In this document: positions 6,836 through 9,915 of the stretch, piece by piece
How the letters are laid out: every line of letters starts with the position of its first letter
How positions within the stretch are numbered: the first letter of the stretch is position 1
Assembly: GCA_964519015.1 (NCBI GenBank)
Contig: CAZFHZ010000116.1
Span: 1-9,915, forward strand
Direction of reading: 5' to 3'
Source: CAZFHZ01 sp964519015
Lineage (GTDB): Bacteria; Blakebacterota; Blakebacteria; Blakebacterales; CAYUVJ01
Length of the DNA: 9,915 nt
Notes under the pieces: model-generated
The model's database searches: none
What the model saw: the letters and a program-made list of their open reading frames with translations, nothing else
What the model was told of the DNA's origin: nothing
Position numbers and translations under genes: made by a program

Positions 6836-6851
6836 GACCGCGGGAGCGGTC
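6836..6851 (+). other. Small inverted repeat between cvpA and cysS
   Basis: GACCGC (6836-6841) and GCGGTC (6846-6851) form a perfect 6-bp stem around GGGA. It lies 17 bases before the cysS ATG and could be an operator, a leader hairpin or a weak end signal for the upstream operon. With only six base pairs in GC-rich DNA it could also be chance. Confidence 0.35.
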
Positions 6852-6868
6852 CGATATCTTGACGGATC

Positions 6869-8293
6869 ATGGCGATCGTGCTCCATAACAGCCTTACCCG
6901 CAGCGTCGAACCCTTCGAACCCATCCGACCAGGCCGGGTCGGCATCTATTCGTGCGGCCCGACGGTCTACGACTTCCCCCACCTGGGGAACTGGCGCGCC
7001 AACATCTTCTTCGACCTGCTCCACCGCTACCTCGCCTGGCGCGGTCTGGAGGTCTTTCACGTCGTGAACCTGACCGACGTGGATGACAAGACCATCAACG
7101 GTGCCCGGCAGGCCGGCCTGCCGCTCGAACGCTACACGGCCCCCTTCATCGCGGCCTTCTTCGCGGAACGGGACATCCTGCGCATCCTCCCCGCAGACGT
7201 CTATCCGCGGGCCACCGAGCACATCGCGGACATGCTCGACCTGGTGGCCTCACTCGTCGAGCGGGGACTCACCTATGAGGTGGCCGGGAGCGTCTACTTC
7301 GCCGTCGACCGTTTCGCGGAGTATGGCCGGCTGAACCGGCTCGACGTCTCCGGGCTCAAGGCGGGGACCCGGGTCGACAGTGACGAATATGAGGAGAAGG
7401 AGCAGGTCCGCGATTTCGCACTCTGGAAGGCGCGCAAGCCGGAGGACGGCGATGTCTGGTGGCCGAGTCCGTTCGGGGAGGGGCGACCGGGATGGCATAT
7501 CGAGTGCTCCGCCATGAGTGCCCGTTACCTGGGTGTCCCCTTCGACATCCACACCGGCGGGGTCGACCTGCGCTTCCCCCATCATGAGAACGAGATCGCC
7601 CAGACGACCGGGGCTACCGGGAAACCCCTGGCCCGATGGTGGCTGCACAACGAGCATCTCCTGCTTGAAGGTCGGAAGATGAGCAAGAGCCTGGGGAACA
7701 TCCTCACCCTGGCCGACCTGATGGCCGAGGGGCACGACCCGGTCGCGATCCGGTTCGTCCTGCTGGGGACCCATTACCGCCAGCAGCTCAATTTCCGTCG
7801 CGCCGGCCTGGAGGGGGCGGTGACGGCCCTCGGCCGGTTGCGGGAAGCCCGCCGGCTCTGGGGGGAACGGGCGGAGAGCACCCACCTCGACCACCCCGAG
7901 CTGGACCGGGAGGCCGCGGAGGCGGCCGATGGGGCGGCCGCTGCCTTCACCTCCGCCCTCGACAACGACCTGAACATCTCGGAAGGCCTGGCGGCGGTCT
8001 TCGAGCTGGTCCGGCGGGGGAACCGTCTGCTCGAGTCGGGGCTGGGACCATCCGGTGCCCGGCGGCTGCTGGCCGCGCTGGAGGATCTCGACCGGGTCCT
8101 GGTCATCCTCGAACCGACCGGGGAGCGGTCGGGGATCTCCGCCGAACTCGCCGGACGGATCGCCGAGCGTGAGCAGGCCCGGCGGGACCGGGATTGGGCC
8201 CGGGCGGACCGCATCCGGGATGAACTGCTGGCCCTCGGGATCGTCCTGGAGGACACGCCGGAGGGGACCCGGTGGAAGCGGGGTGGTCCGTGA
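6869..8293 (+). CDS. cysS: Cysteinyl-tRNA synthetase
   Basis: CysS charges tRNA-Cys with cysteine in the cytoplasm. The 474-residue class I synthetase has CGPTVYD (29-35), the HIGH-type motif HLGN (38-41) and KMSKS (270-274). The four zinc ligands are in place: Cys29, Cys213 in IECSAM, and His238 and Glu242 in FPHHENE, the residues that let the enzyme select cysteine. The C-terminal DALR-like helical region and the end AEREQARRDRDWARADRIRD are typical, and length is normal. The ATG gives the expected N-terminus (MAIVLHNSLTRS), but no good Shine-Dalgarno sequence precedes it; TATCTT at 6855-6860 is only 8 bases upstream of the start codon. Many bacteria place cysS after ispDF; here ddl and cvpA lie between. 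Confidence 0.97.
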   Translation: MAIVLHNSLTRSVEPFEPIRPGRVGIYSCGPTVYDFPHLGNWRANIFFDLLHRYLAWRGLEVFHVVNLTDVDDKTINGARQAGLPLERYTAPFIAAFFAERDILRILPADVYPRATEHIADMLDLVASLVERGLTYEVAGSVYFAVDRFAEYGRLNRLDVSGLKAGTRVDSDEYEEKEQVRDFALWKARKPEDGDVWWPSPFGEGRPGWHIECSAMSARYLGVPFDIHTGGVDLRFPHHENEIAQTTGATGKPLARWWLHNEHLLLEGRKMSKSLGNILTLADLMAEGHDPVAIRFVLLGTHYRQQLNFRRAGLEGAVTALGRLREARRLWGERAESTHLDHPELDREAAEAADGAAAAFTSALDNDLNISEGLAAVFELVRRGNRLLESGLGPSGARRLLAALEDLDRVLVILEPTGERSGISAELAGRIAEREQARRDRDWARADRIRDELLALGIVLEDTPEGTRWKRGGP

Positions 8294-9153
8294 GCGGGCC
8301 CGGGACCACTCCGGGCACGGTTCTCGCCCCGTATCTGCTGAAGGGTGCCGAGGAGACGGAGCGATGGGTCGCCCGGATCCGGGTGATCGTCGCCCTGGTG
8401 GCTGCCACCGCCGGTCCCTGGATGGTCCTGACCGGCCGCTTCCCCCTGGTCTCCCCGCCTCCTCTGGTCGTGGCCGTCGAAGTCCTGCTCCTCCTCTACG
8501 CCGTCGTCTACCGGTTCTGGGAACCGTGGCGACGTCATGGCTTGCGCCTGACCGCGCGCGTGGTGAGCCTGTTCGACCTGGCCGTGGTGGCCTTCATCAT
8601 CCCCAACAGCGGTGGGCTGGCCAGTCCCTACTGGGGGGTCGGAGCGGGCATCGTGCTCATCTACATCATGCGTTTCCCCATCACGGTCGTCGAACTGGTC
8701 CTGATCGGTCTGGTCTTCGTCGCGGACGGGGTGGTCGCCCAACTGTTGGTCCCGCTGCCGGCCCCGCTGGTGTCAAACGCCGTCATCGGCATCCTCATCG
8801 GCATGATGGTGGTCATCTGGGCCGGGATCATGCTGGTCCGGCGGGAACGGGCCGGGATCGAGCAGGTACTGGAGACGGAGCACCGGATCATCGCCCGGAT
8901 CGTCAACACGGTCCAGCACGAGGTGAACAATCCGCTGGCCATCGCCAGCGGCAACGTCGAACTGCTCAAGCACCGGCAGACCGACCTGCCGGCACCCTAC
9001 GTGGACCGTATCGAGAGCGCCCTCGACCGGATCGGCGAGGCGGTCAGCCGGCTGAGGGAACTGGAAGCGGAACACGGGGTGAGTGGGGAAGGGATGCTGG
9101 AACGGTTCACCCGCAAGGGGGTGGAGGAGGAACCGTCCGACCCTTCCGGTTGA
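8272..9153 (+). CDS. Six-helix membrane sensor protein with a DHp (HisKA) helix but no kinase ATPase domain
   Basis: The 293-residue product has six hydrophobic segments (about 35-53, 62-80, 97-111, 121-135, 138-160, 169-189), then a cytoplasmic helix with an H-box, VQHEVNNPLAIASGNVELL (214-232, His216), and a second helix, YVDRIESALDRIGEAVSRLR (243-262). That is the two-helix phosphoacceptor hairpin of a sensor histidine kinase. The protein then ends after about 30 polar residues; the N, G1, F and G2 boxes of the ATPase domain are absent, and tRNA genes follow at once, so none is hidden by a frameshift. GGLASPY (114-120) resembles the GGxxNPF redox/quinone motif of RegB-type sensors. The GTG at 8272 is preferred because GGAGGGG (8260-8266) lies 5 bases upstream; a GTG at 8290 overlapping the cysS stop is the alternative. 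It may be a decayed kinase, a phosphotransfer partner or a dimerising regulator. Confidence 0.8.
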   Translation: MEAGWSVSGPGTTPGTVLAPYLLKGAEETERWVARIRVIVALVAATAGPWMVLTGRFPLVSPPPLVVAVEVLLLLYAVVYRFWEPWRRHGLRLTARVVSLFDLAVVAFIIPNSGGLASPYWGVGAGIVLIYIMRFPITVVELVLIGLVFVADGVVAQLLVPLPAPLVSNAVIGILIGMMVVIWAGIMLVRRERAGIEQVLETEHRIIARIVNTVQHEVNNPLAIASGNVELLKHRQTDLPAPYVDRIESALDRIGEAVSRLRELEAEHGVSGEGMLERFTRKGVEEEPSDPSG

Positions 9154-9178
9154 CGCCCGTGGCGGGCGGTCCCATATT
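9150..9178 (+). promoter_or_regulatory. Promoter of the tRNA-Thr-Tyr-Gly cluster
   Basis: TTGACG (9150-9155) and CATATT (9173-9178) are exactly 17 bases apart and match sigma-70 consensus in five and four of six positions. The predicted start near 9185 is about 8 bases before the first tRNA. The -35 hexamer contains the TGA stop of the upstream membrane protein. Confidence 0.6.
9154..9168 (+). terminator. Short hairpin directly after the sensor gene, inside the tRNA promoter spacer
   Basis: CGCCCG (9154-9159) and CGGGCG (9163-9168) pair perfectly around the 3-base loop TGG, starting at the first base after the stop codon. It may help end the cysS-sensor transcript or act as a dyad in the promoter spacer. 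No T-tract follows. Confidence 0.35.
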
Positions 9179-9192
9179 GAAACGCTCGGCGG

Positions 9193-9268
9193 GCCGGCGT
9201 AGCTCAGCTGGTAGAGCGCCTGATTTGTAATCAGGTGGTCGGGGGTTCGAGTCCCTTCGCCGGCTCCA
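9193..9268 (+). tRNA. tRNA-Thr, anticodon TGT
   Basis: This is a complete 76-base cloverleaf with encoded CCA. The acceptor stem GCCGGCG (9193-9199) pairs with CGCCGGC (9258-9264). The anticodon stem cctga/tcagg frames the loop TTTGTAA with anticodon TGT, reading ACA and probably ACG. The T-loop TTCGAGT is normal, while the outer two pairs of the T-stem are G-U. It corresponds in position to E. coli thrU. Confidence 0.97.
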
Positions 9269-9304
9269 GTATCAGCGGCTGGCCGGCCGCGCAGGGCAGG
9301 ATGT

Positions 9305-9390
9305 GGTGGGGTACCGAAGCGGTCAACCGGGGCAGACTGTAAATCTGCTGGCTTTCGCCTTCGGAGGTTCGAATCCTTCCCCCACCACCA
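9305..9390 (+). tRNA. tRNA-Tyr, anticodon GTA
   Basis: This is an 86-base type II tRNA with encoded CCA. The acceptor stem GGTGGGG (9305-9311) pairs with CCCCACC (9380-9386), with discriminator A. The anticodon stem GCAGA/TCTGC frames the loop CTGTAAA with anticodon GTA, and a long variable arm follows, as expected for bacterial tRNA-Tyr. The 36-base spacer before it contains a short GC hairpin that may mark a processing site. It corresponds to E. coli tyrU. Confidence 0.97.
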
Positions 9391-9397
9391 GATCGAC

Positions 9398-9474
9398 GCG
9401 GGAATAGCTCAGTTGGCTAGAGCGCCAGCCTTCCAAGCTGGGGGTCGCGGGTTCGAATCCCGTTTCCCGCTCCA
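9398..9474 (+). tRNA. tRNA-Gly, anticodon TCC
   Basis: This is a 77-base cloverleaf with encoded CCA. The acceptor stem GCGGGAA (9398-9404) pairs with TTCCCGC (9464-9470), with discriminator T as in bacterial tRNA-Gly. The anticodon stem CCAGC/GCTGG frames the loop CTTCCAA with anticodon TCC. Only 7 bases separate it from tRNA-Tyr, so the two are surely cotranscribed. It corresponds to E. coli glyT. Confidence 0.97.
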
Positions 9475-9531
9475 GCGGACCCCGGGCGCAGGCTCCCACC
9501 CCGAAGCCGCGCCAGCATAAGGGTCGTCCGA

Positions 9532-9555
9532 GGGGCCGGGAAGGTCCCCGGTTCC
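9532..9555 (+). terminator. Strong hairpin in the spacer after tRNA-Gly, probable end of the first tRNA transcript
   Basis: GGGGCCGGG (9532-9540) pairs with CCCGGTTCC (9547-9555) over nine pairs, two of them G-U, around a 6-base loop. It lies 57 bases after tRNA-Gly and about 60 bases before the next promoter, the place where a terminator would be expected. No T-tract follows. Confidence 0.4.
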
Positions 9556-9616
9556 ATGACAACCGCGAAGTCGGGGGAGAGTGCCCGGTGGATGGACACG
9601 GAAGACCATCGGGTGC

Positions 9617-9645
9617 TTGACACTACAGAGAATGGCACATACCTT
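9617..9645 (+). promoter_or_regulatory. Probable promoter for tRNA-Thr(GGT)-tuf
   Basis: A perfect -35 hexamer, TTGACA (9617-9622), is followed after 17 bases by TACCTT (9640-9645), a weaker -10 (three of six, but with the T, A and final T kept). The start would fall near 9652, about 90 bases before tRNA-Thr(GGT). The 266-base spacer 9475-9740 otherwise contains the hairpin at 9532-9555 and the inverted repeat at 9645-9678; I see no credible gene in it. Confidence 0.5.
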
Positions 9646-9678
9646 GCTGGTCTGCTGATTTTCCAGGATTGACCAGCA
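9645..9678 (+). repeat. 8-bp inverted repeat at the predicted tuf transcript start
   Basis: TGCTGGTC (9645-9652) and GACCAGCA (9671-9678) are perfect inverted copies separated by 18 bases. The left arm overlaps the end of the candidate -10 and the predicted start site, so it could be an operator or a 5' leader hairpin for the tRNA-Thr-tuf transcript. Confidence 0.5.
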
Positions 9679-9740
9679 TACTCCCCACAGATCCCACACC
9701 GGATCGGGAATCAAAGGGGATCGAGGCCGCCTGAGAGCGC

Positions 9741-9816
<76 letters not shown>

Positions 9817-9864
9817 GTTCGTTCAGGACAAACCACCGCGAGGGCAGCAGGAGGATCCCGAGAG

Positions 9865-9915
9865 ATGGCCAAGGCTAAATTCGAGCGCACCAAGCCGCAT
9901 GTGAACGTGGGGACG
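9865..9915 (+). CDS. tuf: Elongation factor Tu, N-terminal fragment (runs off the window)
   Basis: EF-Tu is the GTPase that delivers aminoacyl-tRNA to the ribosome. Only 17 residues are inside the window, MAKAKFERTKPHVNVGT, which match the highly conserved EF-Tu start just before the GHVDHGKT P-loop that should follow. The ATG at 9865 is preceded by AGGAGG (9849-9854) with a 10-base spacer. Its place directly after tRNA-Thr(GGT), as in E. coli tufB, strongly supports the call. The gene is cut by the window edge, not broken. Confidence 0.95.
   Translation, partial: MAKAKFERTKPHVNVGT

Noticed and set aside
8272..9192. Possible frameshift hiding the missing ATPase domain of the sensor protein
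   Set aside because: Only 39 bases separate its stop from tRNA-Thr, so no reading frame there could hold an ATPase domain of about 110 residues.
8055..9230. Long + strand frame of 391 codons overlapping cysS, the sensor gene and the tRNA
   Set aside because: Its composition is Arg/Gly/Pro-rich as expected for an out-of-frame reading of GC-rich genes, and the two real genes show clear family motifs in other frames.
9323..9562. Minus-strand reading frame across tRNA-Tyr and tRNA-Gly with GFEPATPSLEGW-like peptide
   Set aside because: This is the well-known false protein produced by translating the antisense strand of tRNA genes; the tRNA cloverleafs explain the sequence fully.
9592..9672. 26-residue + strand reading frame (MDTEDHRVLDTTENG...)
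   Set aside because: It spans the TTGACA promoter and inverted repeat, has no well-spaced Shine-Dalgarno sequence, and shows no recognisable features.

Overview
This window comes from a GC-rich bacterial chromosome (roughly 70% G+C by eye) with G/C-ending codons and frequent GTG starts. Its content is mostly housekeeping. RuvABC Holliday-junction processing, the MEP (non-mevalonate) isoprenoid pathway, D-Ala-D-Ala ligase and the tRNA-tuf cluster all point to a peptidoglycan-containing bacterium. I cannot place it in a phylum from sequence reading alone; a Gram-negative, non-proteobacterial lineage such as Gemmatimonadota or a relative is only a guess. All complete genes are on the + strand. 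There is no CRISPR array, insertion sequence, phage gene or other obvious mobile element.

Layout. Positions 1-93 are the last 30 codons of an unidentified gene, followed by a strong hairpin (100-137). A monocistronic XRE-cupin regulator (283-957) follows, with its own hairpin at 962-983. Then comes a tightly packed operon, yebC-ruvC-ruvA-ruvB-ispD-ispF-ddl-cvpA (1033-6801). Many of its junctions are 4-bp ATGA/GTGA overlaps, which suggests translational coupling. A 67-bp gap with a possible promoter and a small dyad separates it from cysS (6869-8293). cysS overlaps a membrane protein (8272-9153) that carries a histidine-kinase phosphoacceptor (DHp) helix but no ATPase domain. Next are tRNA-Thr(UGU), tRNA-Tyr(GUA), tRNA-Gly(UCC), a 266-bp spacer, tRNA-Thr(GGU) and the first 17 codons of tuf. 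This tRNA order matches the E. coli thrU-tyrU-glyT-thrT-tufB operon.

How the genes fit together. RuvC, RuvA and RuvB form the complete branch-migration and resolution machine. YebC, often found beside ruvC, is probably a translation or expression factor. IspD and IspF catalyse two steps of the MEP pathway, whose isoprenoids include the undecaprenyl carrier used in cell-wall synthesis, while Ddl makes the D-Ala-D-Ala end of the wall precursor. CysS, the tRNAs and EF-Tu serve translation.

I found no convincing undescribed multi-gene system. The points most worth a second look are the six-helix RegB-like sensor fragment without a kinase domain, an Asp-to-Glu change at a zinc-ligand position of IspF, the promoter/hairpin architecture around the tRNA-tuf cluster, and a recurring set of GC-rich hairpins without T-tracts.
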